NCBI GenBank assembly: GCA_034437555.1
Contig: DAOTTQ010000055.1
Coordinates: 1-64,000 of the forward strand
Reading direction: 5' to 3'
Length of the DNA: 64,000 bases
Source: JANWYT01 sp034437555
Lineage (GTDB): Bacteria; Chloroflexota; Anaerolineae; Aggregatilineales; Phototrophicaceae
Part shown: one piece after another, positions 27,415 to 35,619 of the stretch
How positions within the stretch are numbered: the stretch's first letter is position 1
Layout of the letters: each line of letters starts with the position of its first letter
Notes under the pieces: model-generated
Databases searched by the model: none
The model's input: only the letters and a program-made list of their open reading frames with translations
What the model was told of the DNA's origin: nothing
Position numbers and translations under genes: made by a program

Positions 27415-27756
27415 ATGGACATTCTTAAACTTATTTTTGCGGGGCTAAATGTGGTGTTTGGGCTAGTGGCGTTGGTTGCGCCCAAACGCCTTGCCGATGC
27501 CGTGGGGCTTGGCACAGAAAACCCGGTGGGCATTGCCGAAATTCGTAACGGCTGGGGCGGCATTTACTTAGCGATGGGCGTGGGCTTGATTGTTTTACAA
27601 AACCCTGCCGCCTATGCCATTGTCGGGATGGGGTATGCGGGTATGGGGCTAACGCGCCTGGTGCAAATGGCACTCTTTCCCATCCTACGCACCCCCACCC
27701 AAGCGGGCATTGTGGTCTTTGAAGCCATTACCGCCATTGTGCTAGTGCTACTGTAA
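27415..27756 (+). CDS. Small four-helix membrane protein (DUF4345-like)
   Basis: A 113-residue protein with four hydrophobic helices and the turn LGTENPVGIAEIRNGWGG after the first, as in small DUF4345-type membrane proteins of unknown function. The frame opens with a TTG at 27406, but the ATG at 27415 is the likelier start. It follows the kinase-receiver fusion by 32 bp on the same strand and may be co-transcribed. No catalytic residues stand out. Confidence 0.65.
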   Translation: MDILKLIFAGLNVVFGLVALVAPKRLADAVGLGTENPVGIAEIRNGWGGIYLAMGVGLIVLQNPAAYAIVGMGYAGMGLTRLVQMALFPILRTPTQAGIVVFEAITAIVLVLL

Positions 27757-27767
27757 AACCGCACCCT

Positions 27768-27917
27768 ACCCTGATTGCTAGTCCCTGACTTTTACAGGGT
27801 TTTACCAAAACGCCACCACTTTTTGCAAAAAGTGGGCATAAAAGGGTCAAGGGATGCCAATCCCTTGTGGGTGTTTGAGGGCGAAGCTCTCAGGAAAAAA
27901 CAACTAGCAATCACGGT
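27768..27917. repeat. Structured inverted-repeat element (about 150 bp)
   Basis: Bounded by 15-bp inverted repeats with one mismatch: ACCCTGATTGCTAGT (27768-27782) and ACTAGCAATCACGGT (27903-27917). Inside are a 5-bp stem (27783-27799), a perfect 20-bp palindrome CCACTTTTTGCAAAAAGTGG (27816-27835), and an 8-bp stem CAAGGGAT/ATCCCTTG (27848-27867). No coding frame. The layout resembles a non-autonomous mobile repeat (MITE-like) or a structured RNA; only one copy is in this window. The remaining bases to 28033 show no gene. Confidence 0.6.
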
Positions 27918-28033
27918 TACCCTATTTACGGCGTGCAAATAACCACCGCAAATTCATCCCACTGTGCGGGTTCGCATTGATGTTCTTTTAGCCCCCTCAT
28001 GAACACGGGGCTTTGCGCTCTTGTGTGCGTGTG

Positions 28034-29149
28034 TTATGGAATAACGCGATGCGTTAGCATGTCGTTGATGGACTTTACCAAACGGCGCAGTTCGTCTTCC
28101 ATGTCCGGTGTTAGTTCTTCCTGAAGCATGGCTTCTCTAAACGTATCACGCGCCGAGCGCACTTTGCCCACTCCTTCACGCAATTCTTTAAGACCCTTCT
28201 TTACCATATCACGCGCCTGCCGATTGGGGGGCGTGCTGGCGTAATTTGGAAAGTCACGTCCATGGAGCGCAGACACCCGCTGTACGTCCTCTAAGAACGC
28301 CTCTACGGACACATACACCATACTTGCGCCACGCTTTAGCAGTTCTTGGATGGCTTGGCTTAAATAGCCATCAGGTGGAAAATCAAGCTCGGTAATATCA
28401 GCATACCGTGACTCTACCACATCTAAGCCACCGGGCTGAGGGCGCAAGGAGCCTTTTTGCGGTGCAAGCCCCGTAAAGATGGGGTACAGGATACCCACAC
28501 ACAAATGATGAATATCTTTCGCAAAGTCTTGGGGGCTGGGCGTGCCGTTAAGCTGTTTACTGCTGTTAAAGTCGATGAGCTTTAGGTGTGTGCCATCCCA
28601 ATAGACATGCTCTAGTTTATGGTCTAAATAGGCGATATTTTGGATGTGGGCTAAACGAAGCACTTGGGCGAATTGTAACGCCAAGGATAGCCCTTCTTCG
28701 CTTGGCAAACGCCAACTTTTGGCTTGGTTACTCTTCATCAAATAGAAAAGATTGGCATTACGAGGCAAGTATTCCAACGCTAAATAAGGTCGCCAGCCTT
28801 GTGACGCATACTCATATAAAGAGCGATTAAACGTTTGGGCATTTGTGCCAAATGAGACAATATCGCCACCATCGGGGGCTTCGCCAATGGTGGACACAAA
28901 CCCGCAATCCAGCAAACCAATCACGTGAGGGCTATCTTTAAGGCTGTGTAAAATATGGGCTTCGTTGCCAAAAGCGCGATACTCCCAGCGCATATCGCCA
29001 TCAGGGAGCAAGTGTTCGGGGCGTAGCACCTTAAATGCAATATGGGCTTGGGTGCGTTTGTCGGTAGCAGAAAGTACCCGCGCATAGTGTCCTAGTGCAA
29101 AGGTATCTATAAAATTGTCAATTTGGTAAATGTCGGTGAGTTGGGTCAT
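28034..29149 (-). CDS. Atypical protein kinase-like protein
   Basis: A 371-residue protein with a kinase fold in residues about 10-290. The ATP-anchoring Lys is kept (AFKVL, Lys40), the catalytic loop reads YLDHKLEH (Asp176 and Lys178 kept, the usual Asn replaced by His181), and DFG is DFN (193-195). The Gly-loop is degenerate. An insertion around 90-115 has no match I recognise. The C-terminal 80 residues are helical. It may be an active atypical kinase or a binding-only protein. It lies 90 bp downstream of dnaA on the same strand, so transcription from dnaA into it is possible. No membrane helix. Confidence 0.72.
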   Translation of the reverse strand: MTQLTDIYQIDNFIDTFALGHYARVLSATDKRTQAHIAFKVLRPEHLLPDGDMRWEYRAFGNEAHILHSLKDSPHVIGLLDCGFVSTIGEAPDGGDIVSFGTNAQTFNRSLYEYASQGWRPYLALEYLPRNANLFYLMKSNQAKSWRLPSEEGLSLALQFAQVLRLAHIQNIAYLDHKLEHVYWDGTHLKLIDFNSSKQLNGTPSPQDFAKDIHHLCVGILYPIFTGLAPQKGSLRPQPGGLDVVESRYADITELDFPPDGYLSQAIQELLKRGASMVYVSVEAFLEDVQRVSALHGRDFPNYASTPPNRQARDMVKKGLKELREGVGKVRSARDTFREAMLQEELTPDMEDELRRLVKSINDMLTHRVIP

Positions 29150-29239
29150 GGGCTTTGCGATTTTACGCCTGTGATGTGCTTATTCAAAGAACATCATATT
29201 ATCGCAGAGCCTAGCCCACTTTCAAAGTGCCGTGTGTGG

Positions 29240-30652
29240 CTAAGATTCTAGGATGCGCTTAATATATTCTATACGCCCGCGCAAAATGGCATCCTTGTTA
29301 AGGTCATCTGCCACTTTGTTACAGCCGTGTAGTACGGTGGTATGATTACGACTAAACACCTCACCAATTTGTGAAAGCGACAGGGGCGTAAGGTCACGGG
29401 CAATATACATCGCCACCTGACGGGCGGTATTGATAGAAGCTGTGCGCTTATTGCCTGTTAAATCTTCGGCACACAGCCCGTATTTTTGCGCCGTGATTTC
29501 AATAATACGGGGCATATTCACTTGCTTGCGTGGGCTTTGGAATAGCTCTATGGCGCGTTCAATGCGTTCGGGGTCACTACTCAATAGCCCCGCCGATTTT
29601 GACTGGGCAACAAGGCTTAGGAACAGCCCTTCTAGCTCTCTAAAGTTCTTTGAGCCACGTTTTGCCAGCATATCAAAAGTATCAGGGGTGACGATGGTTT
29701 CACGCTCTTTTGCCCACATTTCTAGCACCAAACGGCGCGTTTCATATTCGGGCATAGCAATATCCGCAATCAACCCACCGCTAAACCGCGAGCGCAGGCG
29801 GTCATCCAGCGTTAGCATAGTTTCGGGGTGGCGGTCGCTGGTCATAATAATTTGGCGGTTGGCTTGCTTAAGGGCATTAAAGGTATGAAAGAATTCTTCT
29901 TGGGTGCTTTCTTTGCCAGCAATAAACTGAACATCATCCATAAGAAGCACGTCTACCGTGCGATATTTTTGCTGGAACATGGCGGTGGTACGATTACGAA
30001 TCGCCGTCATCAGTTCTGTGGTAAACACATCCGATGTGACATAAAGCGTCTTTAGCCCACGCCGCACACACTCATGAGCAATCGCTTGTAGCAGGTGGGT
30101 TTTGCCCAAGCCTGTGCTGGAATAAACGAGATAGGGGTTATACACGGTAGCATGAAACTCTGCAACCGCACGCGCCGCTTGGTATGCCATTTCGTTAGAA
30201 CGATTCACAATAAAGCGTTCAAACGTCATGTTGGGGTTTAGTTCAATGCTTTCGGGCAAGTCGCCAAAGCGCGGGGTACGCAGGGCTTCTTGAATGCTAG
30301 GCACATCACGGCTAGAGTCAGAGAAAGGATTGTCTTGGTAGCGCAATGCCTTAAAGAGGGGCATGTCGTCATTGTCGCCTGCAAGGGGCGAGACAATCTC
30401 ATGCTTTACCACATCAAAGCGCATTTCTATCGTGCCACCACTAATACCACACAACACACGGCGAATATTACGATAAAGGCGGTTTTGAAGCATATCCTGA
30501 ATATAAGCATTAGGAACAGAAATGACAAAGAGGCTGTCATCTGCAACAAAGTCTAGGTACTCGGTTGCACGAAGCCACGTGTCATAGCTGGCTCGGTCAA
30601 ACTGTAGCTCTAGTTGTATTTTTGCGGCATTCCAAATGTCTTGCGGTGTCAC
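29240..30652 (-). CDS. dnaA: Chromosomal replication initiator DnaA
   Basis: A 470-residue initiator ATPase that unwinds the origin. Domain I (1-75) begins VTPQDIWNAAKIQLELQ; domain II is a short linker; domain III (about 140-350) has Walker A STGLGKTHLL near 180 and Walker B VDVLLMDDVQFIAG; domain IV (about 375-470) carries the DNA-binding signature FSRNHTTVLHGCNKVADD. The GTG at 30652 is chosen because domain I homology begins there; the frame stays open to a GTG at 30742, but those 30 residues do not look like DnaA and no ATG is available. The gene-free, repeat-bearing region upstream is the likely oriC. dnaN, recF and gyrB are not adjacent. Confidence 0.95.
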   Translation of the reverse strand: MTPQDIWNAAKIQLELQFDRASYDTWLRATEYLDFVADDSLFVISVPNAYIQDMLQNRLYRNIRRVLCGISGGTIEMRFDVVKHEIVSPLAGDNDDMPLFKALRYQDNPFSDSSRDVPSIQEALRTPRFGDLPESIELNPNMTFERFIVNRSNEMAYQAARAVAEFHATVYNPYLVYSSTGLGKTHLLQAIAHECVRRGLKTLYVTSDVFTTELMTAIRNRTTAMFQQKYRTVDVLLMDDVQFIAGKESTQEEFFHTFNALKQANRQIIMTSDRHPETMLTLDDRLRSRFSGGLIADIAMPEYETRRLVLEMWAKERETIVTPDTFDMLAKRGSKNFRELEGLFLSLVAQSKSAGLLSSDPERIERAIELFQSPRKQVNMPRIIEITAQKYGLCAEDLTGNKRTASINTARQVAMYIARDLTPLSLSQIGEVFSRNHTTVLHGCNKVADDLNKDAILRGRIEYIKRILES

Positions 30653-31350
30653 GATCAAACATTCTTTCTTTAAGCGTAATTCAATACAAGCCCCCAAAAA
30701 GCCGATTGGTGATGGGGGAAATAAAACCCTGTTGCACTGCACAAGTGTGCTTTGCTTAATGAAGGTTGTGTATATAGCTGTTATTCAGATTATTCTATGA
30801 GGCTCAAGAGCCTGTTTGTTTTGGGGTGCTGATTTGTACTTCACCCAATTGCTTGTTTTATTGCGAGGGGTTGTGGTAAACCCTAAGTAAAATCAGTATA
30901 GCCTAAAAAACCGATTTTCTCAACTAATTTTAGGGAAAAACGTGAAATTTTAAGGTTGGGATAAATTACCCGGAAAAGGCTTAAAGATTACAAATTGGAT
31001 TGTTACGAAATTTTAGAAGGCAAGGGGTCAGGAGGGGTCAGAATTTGGGATAAGTTGGGATATATATCGCAGTTATCCCAAAGTGTTCGTAGCTCATATT
31101 ACGATAAAAAGCCTATTGTGAAATTTTACACTTTTTAACATTGGGATAAAAATGCCCTCTGAACCCGATTTTTACCCCCCAATTTGGGATATATGAAGGT
31201 TTGAGTTTTGTTACAATTTCCAACGAAGTGAGTTTTTTGGGGCTTTTGGGGGGATGTTATGCATAAATAATTTTTGGGCGGGTGATAAACCCCCAAGAAA
31301 GCACACTGTTGGCGGGTGCGCTTTTTAGGGGGCTGATAAGATGAAGTACT
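30653..31350. other. Putative replication origin (oriC)
   Basis: A 698-bp gene-free, AT-rich region directly upstream of dnaA. It holds six copies of TTGGGATA(A/T) between 30956 and 31192, an AT-rich stretch (about 30890-31020) that could be the unwinding element, and a short palindrome AGGCTCAAGAGCCT at 30800-30813 near the dnaA promoter side. No reading frame with coding character is seen on either strand. Origin function is inferred from dnaA proximity, base composition and repeats. Confidence 0.75.
30956..31192. repeat. Cluster of six DnaA-box-like 9-mers
   Basis: TTGGGATAA at 30956, 31045 and 31141; TTGGGATAT at 31055 and 31184; the inverse TTATCCCAA at 31073 (first base of each given). 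TTATCCCAA differs from the E. coli box TTATCCACA at two positions (7 and 8). Five copies have one orientation; copies at 31045, 31055 and 31073 form a tight group. Confidence 0.8.
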
Positions 31351-32472
31351 TTAGGGCTTGGTCAAAAATTCATGTACCAATGCCTGAAAGTGTTGCACAC
31401 CGTTTTCTCGGCGCACGCTGAAGCGTCCTCTATCATAGCTTCGGGATTGCAAGCCCTTCTGAACGATTTCGCAAATCTCAATATCCTCCTGCTGAATTTC
31501 ATCGCTAAACTGAATGACGCTTTGCATACTCTCCCACCCTTCGCCTGTGCCGGGCTGTTCAAAGAACCATTCAAAAATGGTGAGCGTGCGTTGGTGGTCG
31601 GTGGGCAAGATGATGTTGATACTGACGTTATCCAAATAAACATTCAGCATGATGTTAGGGAAAATCCAAAAATACAGGGCTTTGGATTCTTCACTGGTAC
31701 GCACATAACGGCGGTCGCGCCCTCTGGCATCAGAGGCATCAATTTCACGGATGGGGGCGAATTGCTTAGAATAGTCTTTATACGTTATCACTTCGTACTT
31801 GTCATAGTCCACTTCTCTAAAGAGCGCGGGGTGGGCGGTGGGCAAATGATAGCCCTCCAGATAGTTATCGACATACACTTTCCAATTGCAGTTAATGTCA
31901 TAATCACGGCGTTCTATGCTCGTCATACTGTTGATATTAAAGCCCTCATTCAAAATTTCTTGCATAATATCGCCATAGCAAGATTCGTTCATGGGGCGTG
32001 CGTTGGGGTCTAGATTGATAAATACCCAAGGTCCCCACTGTTCACACTTCACTTCTGGCAGGCACACTTGGTTTTTATCCCAATTTTTTACGCCCTCAAA
32101 TTCGGGCGCACTCATTAGCTTGCCATCCAAGCCATATGTCCAGCCGTGATAGTGGCACTGTAGCGACTTGCGATTGCCTTTACCACGCGCCACCTGTGCG
32201 CCGCGATGCCGACAAACGTTGTAATAGGCACGAAGCTCATTTTCTTTGGTGCGCGTCACTACAATTGGCTCGCCTACCAGTTCAACCGCCGTGTAGTCAC
32301 CCGGACGCGCCACCACGCTGGCATTGCAGACGGGTTGCCACGTTGTCCAGAAGATTTTATCGCGCTCTAGCTCTAAAAATTCGGGGTCGGTATACCAACG
32401 TGAAGGCATGGTTTCGGCGGTGGCGATGTCGGGATTGGGGGTAAAATCGGATAAATCATGCGTTTTTGCCAT
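31351..32472 (-). CDS. Rieske-type ring-hydroxylating oxygenase alpha subunit
   Basis: A 373-residue protein. The Rieske [2Fe-2S] ligands are C87-x-H89 (CRHRG) and C106-x2-H109 (CHYHGW). The catalytic domain has the mononuclear-iron motif DNYLEGYHLPTAH with His209 and His214. The C-terminal region (FEWFFEQPG, QQEDIEICEIVQKGL) is like GbcA, choline monooxygenase and carnitine oxygenase, so a quaternary-ammonium or similar non-aromatic substrate is plausible, but this is not certain. No reductase or ferredoxin gene is adjacent; electrons must come from elsewhere. ATG at 32472. It reads toward the putative origin. Confidence 0.88.
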   Translation of the reverse strand: MAKTHDLSDFTPNPDIATAETMPSRWYTDPEFLELERDKIFWTTWQPVCNASVVARPGDYTAVELVGEPIVVTRTKENELRAYYNVCRHRGAQVARGKGNRKSLQCHYHGWTYGLDGKLMSAPEFEGVKNWDKNQVCLPEVKCEQWGPWVFINLDPNARPMNESCYGDIMQEILNEGFNINSMTSIERRDYDINCNWKVYVDNYLEGYHLPTAHPALFREVDYDKYEVITYKDYSKQFAPIREIDASDARGRDRRYVRTSEESKALYFWIFPNIMLNVYLDNVSINIILPTDHQRTLTIFEWFFEQPGTGEGWESMQSVIQFSDEIQQEDIEICEIVQKGLQSRSYDRGRFSVRRENGVQHFQALVHEFLTKP

Positions 32473-32665
32473 AGGACATGCTCCATTTATAGGGGTGGCT
32501 AACGATGCCCTATTATCCCATAGAGGGGTAGCATTGCCTAGAGACTGTGGAACAGGGGGCAGAAGGCGTATCTTAAAATTTGCTGTGGCACACTTTTATG
32601 ATATTTTCTGTTTTTAGTGTAATATAACGAGTATGTTTATTTTACATTACATTAGGATAAGTCAT

Positions 32666-33856
32666 ATGTCGCAGGATGATTCACAATTAAAACAAGAAGT
32701 AAGCCTAGAAATTGCCAAAGAATCAGAGTTTGTCAAAGAGCTGTCAATAGATGATTGGAAGTCTGGGGGCTGGTTTCTTAATGTTCTAACCAGAGTGATT
32801 AGCACCTACCAACGCAACGCCCGCGCCGAATACTTCACGAAACAATACCCTGGTTTGCCCTCTGATGTCATTGCCGAGAAGCTCATTGGTGTGTGTCTTG
32901 CTCATGCCTCTGTTGCGGGTGGGATAGCGGGTGTGGCTGTCTCTACAACACAAATCACCACTTTAGCATCCTTCGGGGCTTCCATTCCTCTTTTAGTGGG
33001 TGCCATTGGGGGTGAAATTGCTTACATCTCTAAAATTCAACTATGGTTGGTACTAGACTTAATGAATATCTATGGCATCCCCTTCAGTGCAGAAGACCCC
33101 GAAGACATTATGAACGTTTTTCAATACGCGCTTGGTATCAAATCAGGTGAAGTGGTTGGCAGTATCTTAACAAAACAAGTGGGGGTTCACGGCACAACAA
33201 CGCTCATCAAAACCACCATCACCAAAGGGACGTTAGTAGCATTTCAAAAGGCGGGTAAAGCCATCGGTGTTAAAATTCTTCAACGCACCCTCATTAAGTT
33301 TGCTGTCCCCTTTGTTTCAGTTGGGCTGGGTGCAGGGTTTAATTATGTGACAACGAGAAGTATTGCTAAAACTGCACAGGCGCGGTTTAGCAAGCAATCT
33401 AAACAGCACCAAAAACTAGACTCCATCATGCTTAAGGAAACAGAATATGGCATCCCACATGCCGCTGCTTTGTGGATGATAGCCAACTCTGACAGTAATT
33501 TTAGTAGCGAAGAACAGTCTATGTACGAGTCATTTCTCAAACGGGTTACATTACCCGAATATAAACCCGCCGAGTTTGATAACCTTGCCCGAGATGAGGG
33601 TGCGCTATTTGACGCCATTCGCCCACTAAAAGGCACGCCTAAGGCTAATGAATTGTTAGAGCTGGTGGTGTTAATGGCAATTTGTGATGGTAACTTAGAC
33701 AATACCGAGCGCGTGTTTATCACTAAACTTTCGGAGTTGTTAGAAATCCAAATTGATGAAGCTGAATTGCATCAACAAATAGAACGCTTCGCTAATGGCG
33801 GAGAAGTGAAACCGAGCGCACTTAAAGCCACTTTTGGGCGCATTTTCAAAAGATAA
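32666..33856 (+). CDS. EcsC-like protein with C-terminal TerB-like domain
   Basis: A 396-residue protein. Residues about 20-240 resemble the EcsC family: a glycine/alanine-rich hydrophobic hairpin (VAGGIAGVAVSTTQITTLAS, then a second hydrophobic segment), followed by IAYISKIQLWLVLDLMNIYG. Residues about 260-395 look like a TerB/DjlA-type acidic helical domain (LELVVLMAICDGNLDNTERVF is the typical D-G-x-x-x-x-x-E helix). Function is unknown; both domains occur in membrane-stress and signalling contexts. The ATG at 32666 has AGGA 8 bases upstream; an in-frame ATG at 32633 is less supported. A hairpin at 33867-33891 follows the gene. Confidence 0.62.
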   Translation: MSQDDSQLKQEVSLEIAKESEFVKELSIDDWKSGGWFLNVLTRVISTYQRNARAEYFTKQYPGLPSDVIAEKLIGVCLAHASVAGGIAGVAVSTTQITTLASFGASIPLLVGAIGGEIAYISKIQLWLVLDLMNIYGIPFSAEDPEDIMNVFQYALGIKSGEVVGSILTKQVGVHGTTTLIKTTITKGTLVAFQKAGKAIGVKILQRTLIKFAVPFVSVGLGAGFNYVTTRSIAKTAQARFSKQSKQHQKLDSIMLKETEYGIPHAAALWMIANSDSNFSSEEQSMYESFLKRVTLPEYKPAEFDNLARDEGALFDAIRPLKGTPKANELLELVVLMAICDGNLDNTERVFITKLSELLEIQIDEAELHQQIERFANGGEVKPSALKATFGRIFKR

Positions 33857-33866
33857 ACCCATCTTT

Positions 33867-33905
33867 AGGGGCGCAAGGGTCTTGCGCTCCTCGCTATCAT
33901 TTTTT
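33867..33905 (+). terminator. Probable terminator after the EcsC/TerB-like gene
   Basis: AGGGGCGCAAG and CTTGCGCTCCT form an 11-bp stem (one G-T) with a 3-base loop; a T6 run follows after 8 bases. It lies 10 bp past the stop and before the convergent glycosyltransferase. Confidence 0.55.
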
Positions 33906-33916
33906 CACGCCTAAAG

Positions 33917-35173
33917 CTAAAGCAACCACCCTTTAATGACGTTAACAGCGTTTTGTGTGCCGCTTTCGGCGCGGATGAGTTCCCCTAGTTGGGTGGCTTT
34001 TTGGCGCATATCAGGCGTTTTCGTCATGGCATCAATGGCGTTTGCTAACCGATGGGCGTTAAATTGGCTACGCTTCATGGGCTTTGCCCCCACCCCTAGC
34101 TCATAAATACGCCTGCCCCAATAGGGTTGGTCGCCCAAGTGTGAGACGACTGTAGACGGTACGCCAGCACGCAGGGCTGCCCCTGTTGTGCCAGCCCCGC
34201 CGTGATGCACCACCGCCTTCATACGAGGAAACAGCCAATCATGGGGTGCGCCCTGTAGCAAAAAGACGCTTTCGGGCAAGGTGCTTGCGTTTAAGCCCGC
34301 CCATCCCGTATAGATAATGCCCCGTTGCCCTGTTTCTGCTAAGGCGTTTAGCATGTGCCGAATCGTTGTTTCGGGGTCACTATCCGTCATGCTCCCAAAA
34401 CCAATGTAAACGGGCGCATCACCCTTTGCTAAAAAGTCTGTGAGGGCGGTGGGCGGTTGCCATGTTTGCCCACTATCGTCAAACCAATACCCCGTCACCA
34501 CCACATTATCGCGCCACGCTTCATCGGGGGGCATGATGAGAGGGCTAACCCCAGTGAGCGATAACACACGATTCCACGCCTGCACATAATCACGCCAACC
34601 CCACGCCTTTAAGCCCAATTGTTGGCGCATCAGGTTACTAACATCCTTCGTGATGCTATACGTAAAGTAAATGCCCGCATAGCATGCAAAACGATTAAAC
34701 ACAGAACGCCACGGCACAGAGGGTACCATCGTAATGCGTGGGTCGTTGGTGGGCGTAAGGGGCGAAAACATAATGCGAAAGTGGGGCTTATGGTACTTTT
34801 CCGCAATGGCTTCAATCATACCAAAGGTGGGCAAATTGCTAAATAGCACGTCGGCTTGGGTGCATAGGCGCAAGATGTCCTCTGCCAACGCCTGCCCGTA
34901 AGCATTGAGCATGTTACGCATGGCGATACCTTCGTGAATGGGGCTTTTACTGCCGTTCTTCGCCCACTCTTTGCCTTCGGGGCTGTTCATGAGCATTTCC
35001 ATGTCGGTGGTGAGGGGCAAAAAGGCTAAGCCACGTTCCTCTACCCACGCCTGAAAATTGCTCCCTGCCACAAGTACCACATCATAGCCCGCTTCTTTTA
35101 GGGCTTCACCTAGTACGATAAGGGGCTGTACATCCCCACGAGACCCCATGCCGATGAGCATTAGTTTGGTCAT
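33917..35173 (-). CDS. GT1-family glycosyltransferase
   Basis: A 418-residue GT-B-fold enzyme of the MGT/UGT type. The N-terminus MLIGMGSRGDVQPLIVLGEAL is the acceptor-side Rossmann start (conserved GSRGDVQP of sterol and antibiotic glycosyltransferases), and the C-terminal half has PVYIGFGSM and the nucleotide-sugar signature HHGGAGTTGAALRAGVP near residue 320, ending in DQPYWGRR. It would move a sugar from an NDP-sugar to a lipid, sterol-like or small-molecule acceptor in the cytosol. No biosynthetic cluster surrounds it. ATG at 35173. Confidence 0.9.
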   Translation of the reverse strand: MTKLMLIGMGSRGDVQPLIVLGEALKEAGYDVVLVAGSNFQAWVEERGLAFLPLTTDMEMLMNSPEGKEWAKNGSKSPIHEGIAMRNMLNAYGQALAEDILRLCTQADVLFSNLPTFGMIEAIAEKYHKPHFRIMFSPLTPTNDPRITMVPSVPWRSVFNRFACYAGIYFTYSITKDVSNLMRQQLGLKAWGWRDYVQAWNRVLSLTGVSPLIMPPDEAWRDNVVVTGYWFDDSGQTWQPPTALTDFLAKGDAPVYIGFGSMTDSDPETTIRHMLNALAETGQRGIIYTGWAGLNASTLPESVFLLQGAPHDWLFPRMKAVVHHGGAGTTGAALRAGVPSTVVSHLGDQPYWGRRIYELGVGAKPMKRSQFNAHRLANAIDAMTKTPDMRQKATQLGELIRAESGTQNAVNVIKGWLL

Positions 35174-35619
35174 GATTGCATATTCTCCTTGTGTAAGGTC
35201 TATGGTGATGATACCGCAAAATGAGGCGTGGGGGGATAGGGGGCATGTCTTTATATTTTTTACTACTCGTGGTTTAGAAACTTGGACTGATTCAAAACAG
35301 CGTGACTACATGGTCAAAGACTACCTTAAGCGCTACAAACAAGATCGCGAAATGCTGGGATTTGAGTTAAAGAAGCTAGGTAGTTAGCAAGTTTGAGAAT
35401 TATCCAGCTATTCTCTTTAGAAGGCAAATAAAGCACACGATTAGCGTTATCCAATATGGGAGCAATTTCTATCAAACCTAAGGCATCTTTATGTACTGTA
35501 AGTGTTTTTGGATGCGTTTAACAGAAGGGCAATCAGGGTGTAGCGGATGGGGATTTGCTATGCGACAAAGGGCACAAAACATCTTGCGCCCTTTGTGGGG
35601 GTTTGTGTGATAAGGCAGC
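35174..35619. other. 446-bp intergenic region with a possible gene remnant
   Basis: Between the divergently placed glycosyltransferase start and the end of the sugar-isomerase-like gene. A plus-strand frame ends at 35387; its last 35 residues (WTDSKQRDYMVKDYLKRY then DREMLGFELKKLGS) look like real protein, but it has no good start or ribosome binding site. I read it as a remnant or a very small gene. The rest (35388-35560) shows nothing I recognise, apart from the hairpin at 35565-35596. Confidence 0.4.
35565..35596 (-). terminator. Stem-loop after the sugar-isomerase-like gene
   Basis: A 13-bp stem with one mismatch (ACAAAGGGCACAA against TTGCGCCCTTTGT) lies 24 bp past the stop of the gene at 35620-36414. 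There is no T-run on the minus strand, so termination efficiency is uncertain. Confidence 0.5.

Noticed and set aside
27926..28000. 24-residue minus-strand frame (MRGLKEHQCEPAQWDEFAV...) after the atypical kinase
   Set aside because: No ribosome binding site is visible and it is too short to judge; may be a remnant.
29430..29888. 152-residue plus-strand frame opposite dnaA
   Set aside because: Shadow of the dnaA coding strand; no start signals or family match.
30653..30742. 30-residue N-terminal extension of DnaA
   Set aside because: Not DnaA-like, only GTG available, and the homology starts exactly at the GTG at 30652.
31372..32013. 213-residue plus-strand frame antisense to the Rieske oxygenase
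   Set aside because: The opposite strand encodes an unmistakable oxygenase with all metal ligands; the frame is a codon-usage shadow.
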